Numbered from the stretch's first letter, positions 39,101 to 50,858 are shown. The stretch is 64,000 nt of DNA from Setaria digitata (GCA_003640385.1 RCAB01000255.1:1-64000), one strand, 5' to 3'. Notes: generated by a model not told the origin, from the letters alone. Program-made: numbers and translations.

Positions 39101-39823
39101 TATTGATTATTGCTAAATTTTAATCAATTAATACAAATCAATTTGCTGAACCTGTGAATCAACGTGAACTGTATAAAAAATTATGGAAGTAGCAAATGAA
39201 GCAGTAGCAATGACTTTCACTCAGAAAATAAAATTACTTTTTAAACCATTCCTGTTTCTTTAAATTTCACAACACACTTTTTTCATTAATACTGTTTACA
39301 GATGCGGTCGTATATGTGCAATATTATTTCATTCGATTTCAAAGATCACCTTTTATCGTCACATTTTGTGAACTGAATTTTCATTTTCTCACTTTTTTTT
39401 TTTCGCAAAATAAACAATAATTTAATTTAAGATTAAAGAAAAAGTAGGCGAAGAGGAAGAGGGTGTTGTACTATAAGTGACTAAATTAATAGGAAAATTA
39501 AAAACTGATTGAAAAGAGAAATTACCTGTGACAGCAGTAGCAATGAAACGATTGCGTAATTGCGGTATCCTCGTAGAGGTTAACCCCCGTAGGTACAATG
39601 AACAGAATAAAACCGCTAGCGCAAAAACAGCAGCAACAAAATATTCCGCTTTCTGGGTGTTTGCACTATTATTATGATTATTATTGTTATTATTATTATT
39701 ATTATTATTATTGTTGTTACTGTTGACACAGTTGCTATTATTATTGTTGCTGTTGTTGTTGTTGTTGTTGATATCAGGGTGAAGTATCAACGGCTCACTA
39801 GCCGAGGTTTCAACTTCAAGCAT
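16357..39823 (-). CDS. gon-1: gon-1: secreted ADAMTS9/20-type metalloprotease with GON domain
   Basis: Thirty-eight exons on the - strand give about 2,235 residues, close to C. elegans GON-1. Order from the start: Asn-rich N-terminus and hydrophobic segment (39823-39526); prodomain (37032-34000); furin site [11 protein letters not shown]; reprolysin domain with HELGHIFNIPHD and Met-turn HIMAP; disintegrin-like domain; first thrombospondin repeat; Cys-rich/spacer; 17 more thrombospondin repeats; GON domain ending at TAA 16357-16359. In worms GON-1 remodels basement membrane during gonad migration and also affects secretory transport. All junctions keep phase except that between the exon ending near 35891 or 35886 and the next. 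There, a donor at 35885 with an acceptor before 34076 restores frame, but an extra small exon is also possible. Introns range from about 45 bases to nearly 3 kb. Sub-blocks are itemised in separate entries. Confidence 0.95.
18436..29406 (-). CDS. gon-1: gon-1 exons encoding 17 C-terminal thrombospondin type-1 repeats
   Basis: Exons: 29406-29237, 28956-28833, 28757-28550, 28413-28243, 28163-27920, 27454-27195, 27016-26898, 26771-26639, 26335-26045, 25627-25433, 25274-25119, 24915-24718, 21754-21587, 20629-20456, 19880-19710, 19363-19166 and 18574-18436. Each repeat has a WxxxxW tryptophan region followed by CSxxCGxG and later basic and cysteine positions, for example [22 protein letters not shown] and [11 protein letters not shown]. 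One repeat (start of exon 19880) has the variant CADPC, matching the CKDECA variant in C. elegans. Eleven exon junctions in the array fall in phase 0 immediately before the first Cys of CSxxC, so the exons are offset modules. The exon 21754-21587 lacks any Met and is easy to miss. In 18574-18436 a same-strand shifted frame stays open for 64 codons, but the real frame is the CSTSCGPG one. Confidence 0.93.
21755..24717 (-). other. gon-1: Large gon-1 intron (about 3 kb)
   Basis: This is the largest intron within the thrombospondin-repeat array. It is AT-rich with poly-A/T tracts (for example 23684-23699). Open frames at 23348-23599 and 24360-24633 have no domain or splice context. No nested gene is supported. 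Confidence 0.6.
26530..26575 (-). repeat. gon-1: Chimeric duplicated splice-junction fragment in a gon-1 intron
   Basis: Positions 26530-26555 repeat 26318-26343 exactly (26 bases), copying the acceptor and first codons of the exon that starts at 26335. Directly adjoining, 26554-26575 matches 26704-26725 at 20 of 22 bases, copying part of the preceding exon (around CGIGQQ). Both copies lie in the intron 26336-26638. The result is a short pseudo-junction built from pieces of the two flanking exons. Confidence 0.85.
29490..31219 (-). CDS. gon-1: gon-1 exons: first TSR, cysteine-rich domain and spacer
   Basis: Exons 31219-31071, 30824-30643, 30577-30438, 30216-30003 and 29637-29490. The first thrombospondin repeat reads [17 protein letters not shown] and continues into [16 protein letters not shown] across a phase-2 intron. 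The cysteine-rich segment contains [20 protein letters not shown] and [13 protein letters not shown], both near-diagnostic for ADAMTS proteins. The spacer contains [30 protein letters not shown] and [10 protein letters not shown]. This block normally governs substrate recognition and matrix binding. It aligns without gaps that I can see to the worm protein. Confidence 0.93.
31351..34095 (-). CDS. gon-1: gon-1 exons: furin site, metalloprotease and disintegrin-like domains
   Basis: Exons 34095 (or 34076)-33843, 33296-33213, 32865-32726, 32461-32330, 32103-31951, 31808-31652 and 31455-31351. The propeptide ends at [11 protein letters not shown], a proprotein-convertase site; the catalytic domain starts with [14 protein letters not shown]. 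The zinc site [18 protein letters not shown] is split by an intron between GH and IFNI. The Met-turn is [10 protein letters not shown]. The remaining residues [10 protein letters not shown] and the disintegrin-like block [19 protein letters not shown] follow. All three zinc His residues and the catalytic Glu are intact, so an active protease is expected. Confidence 0.94.
34121..34143. repeat. 10-bp inverted repeat in a gon-1 intron
   Basis: AAAGACTTAA and TTAAGTCTTT flank a three-base loop, about 25 bases upstream (in transcript sense) of the acceptor near 34096. It could affect use of that uncertain acceptor, but chance is likely in AT-rich DNA. Confidence 0.5.
35886..37032 (-). CDS. gon-1: gon-1 exons encoding the prodomain
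   Basis: Exons 37032-36807, 36736-36562 and 36296-35886/35891. Conserved prodomain pieces are [52 protein letters not shown] and [20 protein letters not shown] basic stretch [10 protein letters not shown] near the start could be an early convertase site. The third exon carries an insertion rich in Ser, Thr, Ala and Asn, including runs of T and N, with several N-glycosylation sequons. The matching C. elegans region is shorter and less repetitive. The donor of that exon is ambiguous: GTATAG after 35891 or GTTCTG after 35886. Confidence 0.85.
39526..39823 (-). CDS. gon-1: gon-1 first coding exon: poly-Asn and hydrophobic signal/anchor
   Basis: The ATG at 39823-39821 is preceded in frame by a TAG 24 bases upstream, fixing the start. 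The N-terminus [17 protein letters not shown] is followed by about 30 residues that are mostly Asn, encoded by an ATT/ATG-type microsatellite on the + strand. Next comes a hydrophobic segment [20 protein letters not shown] and a basic stretch. The exon ends at a GTAAT donor in phase 1, which joins exactly to the phase-2 remainder of the exon starting at 37032 ([14 protein letters not shown]). The hydrophobic stretch lies some 60 residues in, so it may be a signal anchor rather than a classic cleaved signal. The intron that follows is 2.5 kb. Confidence 0.85.
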
Positions 39824-39991
39824 AACGCCCCTAGCCGGGGCCTAAGGCAAACTCGTCCTCGTCCCTTCAGGGCCTCAGCTTTTTTGAGAACAGCTTCAAG
39901 CAAATAATCCTAGGACCGCTACACCGTTCGATTCCGCATTTCTAACGGATACTATACCACTACCGTCGATCACCGGTACGCCTTTACGTTC
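39824..39991 (-). promoter_or_regulatory. gon-1: gon-1 5' leader following a strong acceptor
   Basis: On the - strand a pyrimidine-rich stretch ending CTTTTTAG (acceptor at 39993-39992) precedes 168 bases of balanced composition up to the gon-1 ATG. This could be a spliced-leader acceptor or the end of a long 5' intron. The leader contains a six-codon upstream reading frame starting ATGCGG. A separate frame, open from the acceptor to a TGA at 39898-39896, reads GVPVIDGSGIVSVRNAES in part. A short GCCCC/GGGGC stem lies just before the ATG. Whether this is purely untranslated is uncertain. Confidence 0.45.
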
Positions 39992-40108
39992 CTAAAAAGA
40001 AAATAATTTTCTCAAAAATAAATACAACCATCCACATAAATAAACGATGATTAAACTAACAGGTGTTTCATATTTCTTCAACTGAACAAGCCTACCTATT
40101 AAAATATT

Positions 40109-40110
<2 letters not shown>

Positions 40111-40159
<49 letters not shown>
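40111..40159. repeat. (TA)n microsatellite
   Basis: An uninterrupted TA dinucleotide run of about 24 units, 120-170 bases upstream of the putative gon-1 5' acceptor. The open frame across it (39992-40180) encodes alternating Ile/Tyr and is an artefact. Confidence 0.95.
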
Positions 40160-40161
<2 letters not shown>

Positions 40162-43100
40162 CCAAAAACGAGGTCAACAAGAGTAAATATTTTATAGCCT
40201 ACAATATACAGTATTATATCGTCATTCCAGGTGAAAATCAATGGACAGGTTGGTGATGATGAAACCAGTGAAAACCTGAATCATAATGGATGAATAGTTG
40301 GCTATCTTTTGTCCATTTGCTTCACGTGTATTTATTTATATGAATGATTAAAGATGACTACAGATAACATAGATATTCACACAACTTCTATTCTATTCAG
40401 CTCTTACTTCCTTTTATTTCAATTCATCTCACTTCAGCTCCTTGCTGCTATTACCATTTTATTGCTAGAAATTGTCTGATTTCGCAACTTCGATACTTCG
40501 ATAACCATTATGCAATTACATGAAACAACTATTGACCAGTGTTGTTATTGGCTATATAAATCAGACAATTCGAAATGCGATCAACTAAAGGCCAAATTTA
40601 AAGGCTTGAATAACAACCACTTCATATGCTCCTAGATAAACAGTAACCTTCAGAAACATTCCTTCTCTCACAAGCTCAACCCACTGTCAAAACTTCAGAA
40701 TAACTAATGTCAGTTAAATCCTGCATTCTTCACATCACCTATCTATATCTCAATCTTAACTTATATTTGATTTTTTCTTTTCAACAACACTCCTCTTTTT
40801 TAAGAAAACCTGCATTAGCAATAACAACTCCACAGAATATCAAAACAACAGGGCAAAACCGCAAGAACCGGTAAGAGTTTATTACAGTCAAGAAAAATAC
40901 TCCTTATTACGAAAACTATTCAAAATCGAACCCTAATTTTTGAACTGATTTCATTCTCCAGTCATAATTTGAAATATTTTTGAAATTTTAATTATTCAAA
41001 GTACTCAAAGCAATGATAATAACGGTACAAGATTGTAAGTAAAGATAAAATGTGCGATTACGATTATATTTTGATACTTAGTACAGATATTTCAAACATC
41101 ACAGAAACATAAATGAAGCAAAGAATTAGGAAGCATTGGTAATCTCGAGAGCCAAACCTAACGAATAAAATAATTTCTCATGTACCCTTATGGGAATTAA
41201 GCAGATATTTAAATAAAAAGATAAATAAACTGCTGTTAAAATAATTCCATCTTTTCTTCTAAAAAAAAAAAGAATATGGGAGAAACCGAAAGCGGAAATT
41301 TGTAAATTCCTCCGCTGGATGGGAATAATAATCACAGTAACAATAATAATAATAAAGCAACAGTAATAATAAAATAATGATAACAACAGTAATAAAATAA
41401 TAATAAAATAATGATAAATGATAATAAAATAAAAATACACCTGATTTCAGGGTCATCTTTCTTTCCGGATCAAGCTCCATGAATCAGGTTGCTAGTGAAC
41501 GTATACAATTAGCAATTTGTAGGAAGCTGAAACGTAAATTAGGGTAAAAAGAAAAGTATAGCGCTGAAATTTTTCCAATTGACTAAAAATTTTTTGGTGA
41601 AAGTGACTAATTTAAAATGAGTAAAACGAAGAAGAAAAGTGGCTTAAAGAGGTATAACACAAATAGAGAACCATTTACACAGTAAAACAAACAGATAAAC
41701 AAACATTCGGTTGAGTTTAGAAGAGGTAAATAAAATGGAAGTGCTGTAGCAACAGCCATTAAGTATATACTTAAGAACAATTTAGACCTTCTGGCACCAT
41801 AACAATGAAATCATTAAAATTAAATTAATCTCTTATGTGACTTAGATTGCACTTATTTCATCCTTTAAAATTACTGCTGGCAAGGCAATGTATTTTCAGA
41901 AGCATTTTGTAATTGTACAAAATATAAATGGCTGATAGGATCATTTATATCATCAAGCATTACTACCTTTGATTAATTACTTATTATTCTATGATAAGAA
42001 TTAATGCATTAAACAAAATACGAGCTGGTCGGTAATTTGGATATCGATATGTCATATCATTCAAAGTGTGCAATTCGATATGATTGAAATTATCAGATAA
42101 ATTTCTTACCATACAAGAGTTCTGATTCTCACGTTTAGAAGTACTCTCGCTTTTTTATATTGAAACAGAAGAATGTTAATGTTGTAATGAGTAGTACTTA
42201 AATAAATTTATCAACTTTTTGTTTGTGAGTTTTACAATCCAAATAGTTTCATTCTGGTATCGGATGATTAAGGATTATTTGAATACCGTCCTCTTTAGCT
42301 AAACATCATTTTTCGATTAAAATTCACTAATGAAAGATTAAACTATAGTGAGAGAAAAAAGTCAGTGATACCGTTGCATTAATTCTTTGTGGAATATTTA
42401 CAGTAATATCCATCGAGACCGAAAACTGAATTTAAAATTTTGATACAACCCGACAAAGCGGCATAGCATATATCGAAAAGGTCTTTCTTTCTTTTCTCTT
42501 AAACAGAGAAACATTTCGACAAATTATAAATTGTTTTACATCAATCGTGATTGCATATTTAAATGAAGCAAAACTGTGATAGATTATCCAAAGTTGAGAG
42601 TTCATATCAGAACGGCATTTAGAAGTTTACTCGACCCGAACACTGGCCTATTATTTCATTGATATGATTTGTTGAGATAAGCTAATATTGCTATAAGATG
42701 ATAAGAATATGATTGAAAAGCATACTTTTTAAGAGAGGCGCATTTAACGTATGAGTTGCAAAATCGAGCAAGCCTATTGGGACTCATTTTTCAAAACGGT
42801 TAGTTTTTCAATTTCAGCTCTATATCTTTCTTTTTTTCTGAATTTGCATATATTCGTTTCTATAAGTTTTATGATGATAACAAGAAAAAAAAAAAAAAAG
42901 GAAAAAACATATATTGATGGTTTAATTCAGATTAACCTATGCAGAATTGAACTGGACAACTTTGAAATAAATTTTTTTTCTTTTTTTGCGGAATTCTAAA
43001 TGATTCATGTCTAGTCTTTGCTAGGTAACGCTTTATTTATTACTAAGGTTCTTGCTCTGTCGTCTGTTCAATATAAAATAAATATCTACATTAAAATAAT

Positions 43101-44048
43101 TGTTCAAAATGTATTTTTGAGATTAATGGATAGATTATTGAGGAATGAATAATGTCACACTTGTTTCGTCATTTGTAGGCCATTTCATAGATGATACATT
43201 GGTAAAGTACTTCATTTGAGAGAATAATTAAAAAATGGAAAACAAATGGGATGGCGGACGAATTAGGTTAAAATTGAATATTTCAATTACTATTGCATCT
43301 CTTTTTAATATATTGTCTCGACTAACCCTTCGTCCAATATTATAACCCTTAATAATTTGTCTGCATAATTATAAAGGGGGAACTTTGCTCTATTTTTAGC
43401 AATTTCAAATTTTATAATTCAAAATTATGAGGAATAAAAGTCTTTTTTTTTCGGATCGATTTAAATCTGAAATGAAGGATTAAATGGTTATATAAGTTAT
43501 GGAAAACACCAATTCATAAAAAAGAACCTGAACAAAATCTAACTCAGTTTTCAACATTTTTCGAACAATATGATTTCCAATACAAAATTAATTTTTGAAA
43601 TTTTGTTATTATGCGTTATATATTTAAAGGAATTAAAATGAGAGATTTCTTTGAATAACAATAATCAGTAGAAAGCCGTTTTATCATAGTGAAGAAATTA
43701 GACCAAACAATTTAGCATTAAAATCTTCTAAATTCATAATGCTAATGAAACTAAATTCATACTTGGATCCTCAAAATTACAGAAAATTCAGTTATTTAAA
43801 TTAGTCAAAGAAAGCTTTCCGTTACATGTTAGATTAAAATAATTAGAACTTCCAGCAGGATTAAAATTAATAGATATTTATATCCTGACCCACTATGGAC
43901 TTTCGTTCTAACATAAGTCATTTATTTTGCAGAATACTGCAACATTTCAATTAAAAAAAAATCGGAGGAATATAAAGAAAAAAAAAAAATTTTCTTTTTT
44001 TAAATATTTTTTTTACAAGTGAGAGCTACTTTTGTAGATTAATAGACA

Positions 44049-44090
<42 letters not shown>

Positions 44091-46835
44091 CAAATGTGCC
44101 TTTTCGGAGAAATTTATGTTAGAAAAATCGCACACGATAATTAGGGTTAATTTGAAACTAACTGTGGGAAAGGAATTACTTATTGCCTTTATGAGTAATG
44201 TCTAATGTTGACCTTGAATTATTACTCTCATGGCTTATCATTATCATGCAAAAATTCGTTGCATAAATTATTTTAATAGAGCAGAATTAAACTTGGTATA
44301 TTTATCTTTCCATCTTGGCAAATGCAAAATGAAATTAGCTTCACTTCCATGGTAATTTTTCGGCATGTCTGGGATACAAGCCTTTTACTAAATGCATAAT
44401 TCGTAATATTATTTTTTAAATTAAAATAAAATGTGATGCAGTAATATTTCTATGTTAGAAAATCAGTCTTTATCTGCAAATATTTGATAACAATTTATCA
44501 AAAAATTATTTGAACTACACAGCATAACATGGAACAAATGAGAAAATTTATAAATTTATTTGAATCGAGCAATAGAGATTATGCTGTAATTTTGTTATAC
44601 CTTTTTCTTCTTTTCTTTTTGCTTACTTTCCTTATTAATGTTGCTATATGTTATTTGTTTTATAATCTTGCTTTATCGTTAATTGGATAGACAAACCATC
44701 AAATGGTACATTTTTAGGATTATAATTGTTAGGAAGTTTCTTCTTCCTTCTTTTTTTTCATATTTGAAAAGATATACTATCCGTTAAAAGTTCAAACTAA
44801 CTCATCATCGAAATATGGCCAATTTCCTGATTGACAATGATGCACTGTTAAGCAAAACTTAAGAGCTTAGACTTAATTCCATATTTCAATGTGCTGCCAC
44901 TTTTGTTTCTCTTTTTTTAGCCTAAAATGGCAAAAAAAAAAAAAAAGAAATTGAAAAAAAACAGAACCAAAAAAAAAAAAAATTGGGCAACATTTTCAAT
45001 CAGTAATTAATTGTTCCGTTCGTTACTTTAAAGTAATCCAACTTTCATATTATTCAATGAATTTTTTCAATTCATATGACGATTTTGTTCGGAAAAAACG
45101 TTCCCGCTGTAGGCAGCATCAATTTTGAAATGGTTTTTTTTTTGTTAGTTTTTTTTCCTTTTTTTTTTCACAAGACAAAAGTACAGACAAAAGTTGTATA
45201 GTTTCATGTCTGATAAAGAGGAGCTCACTGCAATAAAGATAAAATTTGATAAAAATTTTCACTTTCAAAAAAAAATATTTAATGAAAAAGAAAAAGAAAA
45301 CCCATAGTATTGCACTTTTTTACTTCCTTGTTCATTTTTTCTATGTAAATTCGAATGACTGAATTCAAATGTCCAATCCCTCGATCTCTGATCGAATTCA
45401 TAATTGTAACATATTATTGGTTAGTATTTCTCGACCGAAATGAGCTCCTATCATTCGCTGTTCTCAGTTATAAAATATGGCAAGACTAATTATTTAATTT
45501 ACTCAAATCGATCACTTCTCAACTTTTATCATTGCAAATGTTATCCTGGCTCTTCATTTATTGTGAATTAAATTAACTGAGGCTCAGTTTAAGCTCACAA
45601 GATAAGAATTTAGTATTAACTGGATCAATATCATTAATTACTGAATTCAAGGAAAAAAATCCACGGAACATACATTACATTGCTTTTGTTCTTCATCAAT
45701 ATTTTGTAGATTATACACAGATAAAAGACTATCAAATAGTTTTCTGATCCTGTATTTTACATAATAATATGATGAAATGAAAATCAAATAGTCAAGGCTT
45801 AGCTGATTAGAAAAGCTTATAAAATTTCAGCTGTCATTAAAGTAAGAAGAAAAAGTAAAAAAAAAAGTCAGTGATAATAAAAATCTGCTAAATAGAAAAT
45901 GGCAACATAAAACCTCAGGTAAACAAATTGAAAAATTTTTTGCGATTGACTGAAAAGAAAAAAAAAAAAAAATAGGTATTAGGTTTTAAAGTTCCTCATT
46001 TAAGCACCTTTCAAAAAAGCAAAAAAATTTCAATTTCAGAAATTCATTGTCATGCGAAATTAGCCTAGCCTATGTAAACTACTTTGACAAAACGAGAAAC
46101 GATATATATATATATATAAGGATATATGTTATATATTTATTCAATTATTTATTTATGCAAAAAATTAGTTAAACTAATTTAAATAGTTTTATTTACTAGA
46201 ATTTGAGCTTATGAAGAGCCTATGACAAATTGCTGTAAAAAAAAAGAAAAAAAAAACTGAATCGAATAAATAAAGGACTCATTAATAAAAAAAAAAAAAA
46301 ACAAAATAAAATAAAGAAGACATAATTAGCATTAATCAACAACAACTGTGGTAAAAAAATGGATAATAAATCGAAATAATTATTTTAGACAACAGTATTG
46401 AGTGGAAGGAAAGACAATAATGCTACTAATAGATAATATACTAAAAATGAATGATAAGACACTGATATGCATGTGTTTATAGATGATGCTCAATTTAAGC
46501 CAACATTTCATGTTTCAAATATTAAGCCATAAAAATTAGTAGTTTTACTCATTAATTTGACGAATTACACTTTCCTATTGGTAGTTATAACCATCTGCTG
46601 AATAGCTCTTAATTGCAGTTGTAAGTACAATTGAAAAAGAAAGAATTTTTCAGAGATAATTTAAATTTTCAAGCCACATATTATATATAGCAGAGCTTCA
46701 AAAATAGCACCTGTCGAGAAGTTTCGCAAAAAAAAAAAAAATCGTAAAATTGTGCAAACAACGGAAATCATTTAAAGAAAAAATAAAAAAAATAAAAATT
46801 GAGGTAATAAGAGAAGTAGGCGTTTTTAGTTTTAG
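40160..46835. other. Gene-poor AT-rich DNA upstream of gon-1
   Basis: No gene is supported. The stretch holds an AAT/ATA-rich segment at about 41325-41440, a T38 run at 44051-44088, a short (TA)n near 46102-46119 and many poly-A/T tracts. The open frame 42751-42999 (+) crosses a poly-A run. It could be intergenic DNA or a long 5' intron of gon-1. Confidence 0.5.
44051..44088. repeat. T38 homopolymer
   Basis: Thirty-eight consecutive T residues, the longest homopolymer in the window. Its exact length is likely unreliable in the assembly. Confidence 0.95.
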
Positions 46836-46886
46836 TTAATTAAAGATTATTATGATCGTTAAATAAAAGTGGAATAGTAAAATTAC

Positions 46887-47150
46887 CGTATGGAGGATAT
46901 GCTGAAGGAATAAACGAAGACGGAAAGTGAAGAAGAAAAGTGGCGGAAAAGAGAAAAGAGATTTACGAAGGCAGTAAGCTAAGTAAGCACCAAAAATGAA
47001 TGAGACGAGTTTGAAAAATGAAACAAACAGAAGCAATTGGAACATTGAAATTGGAATTGGAAATACATCACTGGAAAGCCCATTACCCAATTCGGCATAG
47101 ATGAAAGGAAGAATTGGGCAAGGGATGAGGGTGGACAAGCGGGATGACAT
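46887..47150 (-). CDS. Candidate first exon of an unrecognised membrane protein
   Basis: An ATG at 47150 opens 88 codons that end in phase 0 at an ACG/GTAATT donor (46886-46885). The peptide begins MSSRLSTLIPCPILPFIYAE and has at least one strong hydrophobic segment (FQLLLFVSFFKLVSFIFGAY). An in-frame TGA lies just upstream of the ATG. Composition is less AT-biased than the flanks. I do not recognise it and cannot place a following exon. The + strand is also briefly open here (MNETSLKNETNRSN), so noncoding remains possible. Confidence 0.25.
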
Positions 47151-47420
47151 GTTGTATCAGTGTAGCAATCCTAAATCCTAGATCTAAGTCTTCCTTCATT
47201 TCTCGCTCAGTTCCATCACTCTAGATGCTTCTCTGATCCGATCTTCACACTACCACCACAATGAATTTAAACAAAAAAAAAAAAAAAAAAAAAAGAGAGA
47301 AAAAAAAACCGAAGAGGAAAAATGAAATCGTCGGCGACTTGACAGCAAGTAAAGGAAGGGTATTGCAATCCCCCCCCGTATGCTGTCTATGCTTAATGCT
47401 CCCATTAATGCTCATCCATC

Positions 47421-47421
47421 T

Positions 47422-47488
<67 letters not shown>
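47421..47488. repeat. (TG)n microsatellite
   Basis: TG dinucleotide run with two TATG interruptions, about 68 bases. The overlapping open frame with alternating Cys/Val is an artefact. Confidence 0.95.
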
Positions 47489-47490
<2 letters not shown>

Positions 47491-48981
47491 TCAGTGTCTG
47501 TCTGTAAATGTTTGTGAAAAAAGTGGCGGTCACGCTAGCTAGACCGACAGGTTGCTAGTTTAGTTTTCTGCACACAGTTGCTAATCGCATAGTAAGTTAG
47601 ATAGCACAGTGCTCGATAAAATGGACGAGCAGTAAGGTGTGTAGGACGACGGAAGTTCATCATTACTATAAGAATTAGTAATGTAATTAGTACAGTCACC
47701 TCATCGGATTACAAATAAGTAAACAATAAAACTGATGTTAACCGATAAAAAAAAAAAAAAAAAAGCTTAACTTCAGAACTGTAAAATAAATTATTTCACT
47801 TCCTTATCACTAGCTTACATTGATATCAGCAATCACTGACCACATCATATTGTATTAGGTTAGCTCTCATTATGTTCTTTATAATCTTGTTTCAAAAATT
47901 GGACATCATAAGTGTGTGGTTTTTGAGATAAGAAAGAGAAGTAATATTATGAGGTTAAAATGATATGATGTGATAAGTAAGGCTTATCGATGATTGATGT
48001 TAACGAAGCTGATAGTTTCTTGGTTTCAATAAAGTACAAGCAGAGAGTAGAAAAAATCGAAAGACTGTATGATGTGGATTATCAGTTATTTGATTGTAAT
48101 CTTGAAATTATAATTTTTTTCCCCGTAAAAATTAAATACATTATTTGAAAAGAAATCTAAATAAAGATATTTGGTAATGAAAGCAGTAGAATGAAAAAAA
48201 AAAAAAAGTTAAAAACTTATACGTTAATGTCAAGGAAAGGATTCAAATATTAAAAACTAAAATATTCAAAGAATAATTTATTGGCTCTTACACGATAATG
48301 TCCAGACCACACATTTTTCTATCAACTAAGACGCGGTATTTTAGGATTAAGATGTGCCATATGTGAGGCTCAATTATCCAAATTTAAGATCACTGAATTT
48401 AAGACATGACTGATGCAGCAAGACTAGTCTGAAAATGAACCCTAAATTGTCAAAAATCATCAAATTATTTCATTTAATTTGTTCAGTAAGATGACAGCTT
48501 AAATTAATTTCTTGTGCTGGTTCAAAAATACTTCCTTACTAATAATTTTCAATTAGTTTCATCTCTTTCTCTTTTGTTTTTTATCACCTGTCTTATAAAT
48601 TAACAAGTCGACAATGAATTGTTTCAGCTGGACGGTAAAAGATTGATTGATAACTGAGATACGAAAGGCGGTAAAATTCAAAACAGCTCGAGAAAATGTT
48701 TTGTTTTAGCAGTTGTATTTTGATAAGGACCGCTTTCTTGCCTTTTCTTTTCGTGCTCCTAAATAAGACGGCGCCTCAGTGCCGCTTTCAAACAGTTTGA
48801 TAACCTTTAATGTGATTTCACTTCCTAAACAAGGACATCCACGGGAAGCGGGGGAAACGGAGGAAGGATGATGATGGAGAGAGGAGGAAACCGAAAGAAA
48901 CCGGGGAAACGAATCGTAAACTTATAAATTTCTGTTTATTACTTTCAGCTACTTAGTTTCTTTTCCTTTTTTTCAACGCAC

Positions 48982-49077
48982 AGTTCGCATCTTAGCTAAA
49001 TCTTGCTTGGCATCACTTCGGAGTACTGCTCTAGAAAGTCCTGTCCTCTTCCAGTCTTCAGTACCGCCGAATCCTGG
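48982..49077 (-). CDS. Candidate exon, unrecognised
   Basis: On the - strand a good acceptor (ATGTTATGCAG) at 49079-49078 precedes 96 bases of balanced composition, then a GTGCGT donor. One frame stays open throughout (PGFGGTEDWKRTGL, then DAKQDLAKMRT). Its end is in phase 0, which matches the open frame beginning at 39991, so a 9-kb intron joining it to the gon-1 leader is conceivable. A second frame also reads plausibly but stops inside. No family is recognised. Confidence 0.3.
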
Positions 49078-49508
49078 CTGCATAACATGAGGACATATGT
49101 GAAAAAGAAATACTACAAAAGGTAAAGACTTAAGAATATTTCGGGTAAAATTTATCATATGTTTTCATCTGGCGTAATATACGGAAAACCTGTTAAAACT
49201 GTTATGGCATTATGTAAATTAGCGTAAAAAACTGTATCACATTCATTTTTGCCTGAGTAATAATCGAAATAAGTTAAAATATGTGATGGTTTACTTTTAT
49301 AGACCACAGGTATATTTAAATTGACATAAATGAGATTAACGAATTAACATCTAATAATTAAAGTTCTTAATGCAGATACAATTCAAACTCAATCTTATTA
49401 CTATAGTCTAGCAGCGTTTTGCTTGCTTGAAAATAAATGAAAGAGAAAAAAAGGAAACAATTATACAGACGAAAAATGTACAGATGCAAGTGATCCTCTC
49501 TTTTTTTT

Positions 49509-49562
49509 CTCTCTCTCTCCCTCTCTCTCTCTACCTCTCTCCCTCTCTCTCTCTCTCTCTCT
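49509..49562. repeat. (CT)n microsatellite
   Basis: A pyrimidine CT-rich run with CCC and ACC interruptions, about 54 bases. No gene context. Confidence 0.9.
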
Positions 49563-50858
49563 CACGGTTTCGTTGCTAAAGCTAATGTCTATCTGTTGAG
49601 AATGTAGTCCGGATGTGTATGAGCTTATGAACTGGTTAGTTAATAAGCTGGCAGATGTGGTGATATGTGATCAAAGGAAAATAGGACTATAAATTTTCGA
49701 AAATCTTCTCAATTCAGTATATTCATGTACTGTTTACGTAATATAAATTATGAAAATTCGACAATCAACCAGTGGATGCCTATTTTGGTATTATAAATAT
49801 AAATAAATTTAAATTGTTAATGAGATTAAAATAGTTGCATAATTGATTTGATAATTAATGAATGCAGAACTGATAAAGTGCTAATAAAAAAAAAATGGCA
49901 TCAATACTTGAAAATATATTTTATTGCGAGAAAATTTTAAAAAGGAAAATATTTCAAATTTAAAGGATGTTACTTTTATGCAAATCTTTCCAAAACAAGA
50001 AAAAAAAAAAAAAAGTAAACGATTATTAATCTGTTGAATTCAGCCGTTCGTTTTACCTTCTAGTGAATTAACTGATATTATATTAAAACTATCATTAAAT
50101 TTTTTTCTAGTCTAGATATATGTATCGCCATAATTAATTGAAGATAAAAATTCGTTCATTTTCCTCTCCGTTTCGTCGCAGGTTTGTTTCTTTGAAACAA
50201 ATTGAAAGTTCTATGATTGGCAAGAAGCCAGTCATTTAATTTATCAAAGAGGTGAGGATGAACAAAAACGCTTTAGACAAGCCCTTTGAACATATTAATT
50301 TATTAGATCGATGTTTACATTTTGCAAAATTTTCGCTCCTTTCCACTTCAAATATTAATTATTGACCTTTTTAGTGCATAATAAATGACTATTCTTTTTT
50401 TTTTTTTTTTTTTCTAAGGGTCATAAAAAGCGAATTTGCAAATCGTTTCAAAAAAAAAAAAGCATTCTTGTTTGCCATAGATATCTAAATTTAGCATGAT
50501 ATTATCAGTCGACTCAATCTAATTATTCGCTGTAAAAAGTTTTAAGAGATCATTAATCATTAGCAAAATGTTAGTACAGTGGAAAAAGAGCTCTGCAGAA
50601 TGACGCATTCCCGAAGTGCGAGAGCAACCTCAGTACATCCGCTTTTCATTGAAGTTTGAATATGTGAAATTTCAAATTTTACTCTTCATAAATTAACAAA
50701 CTCAAGAAAAATATAAATTTATGGATGAACAACTGAAAATTAAACACCATTCGGCCAGTTTGAATTTCGTTTATCGTTCGGAAAGGGCGTATGAAGCTAT
50801 GTGCCAAATGTAAAGAATTTGTATACAAGCTTCCGTTTTTCCCCTCTCACTTTTTTTT

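Noticed and set aside
39915..39950. tRNA-like B-box (GTTCGATTCC)
   Set aside because: No A-box, anticodon stem or acceptor pairing upstream; it lies in the gon-1 leader.
47261..47542. 93-codon + strand open frame
   Set aside because: Consists of a poly-Lys run from poly-A and a Cys/Val string from the TG microsatellite.
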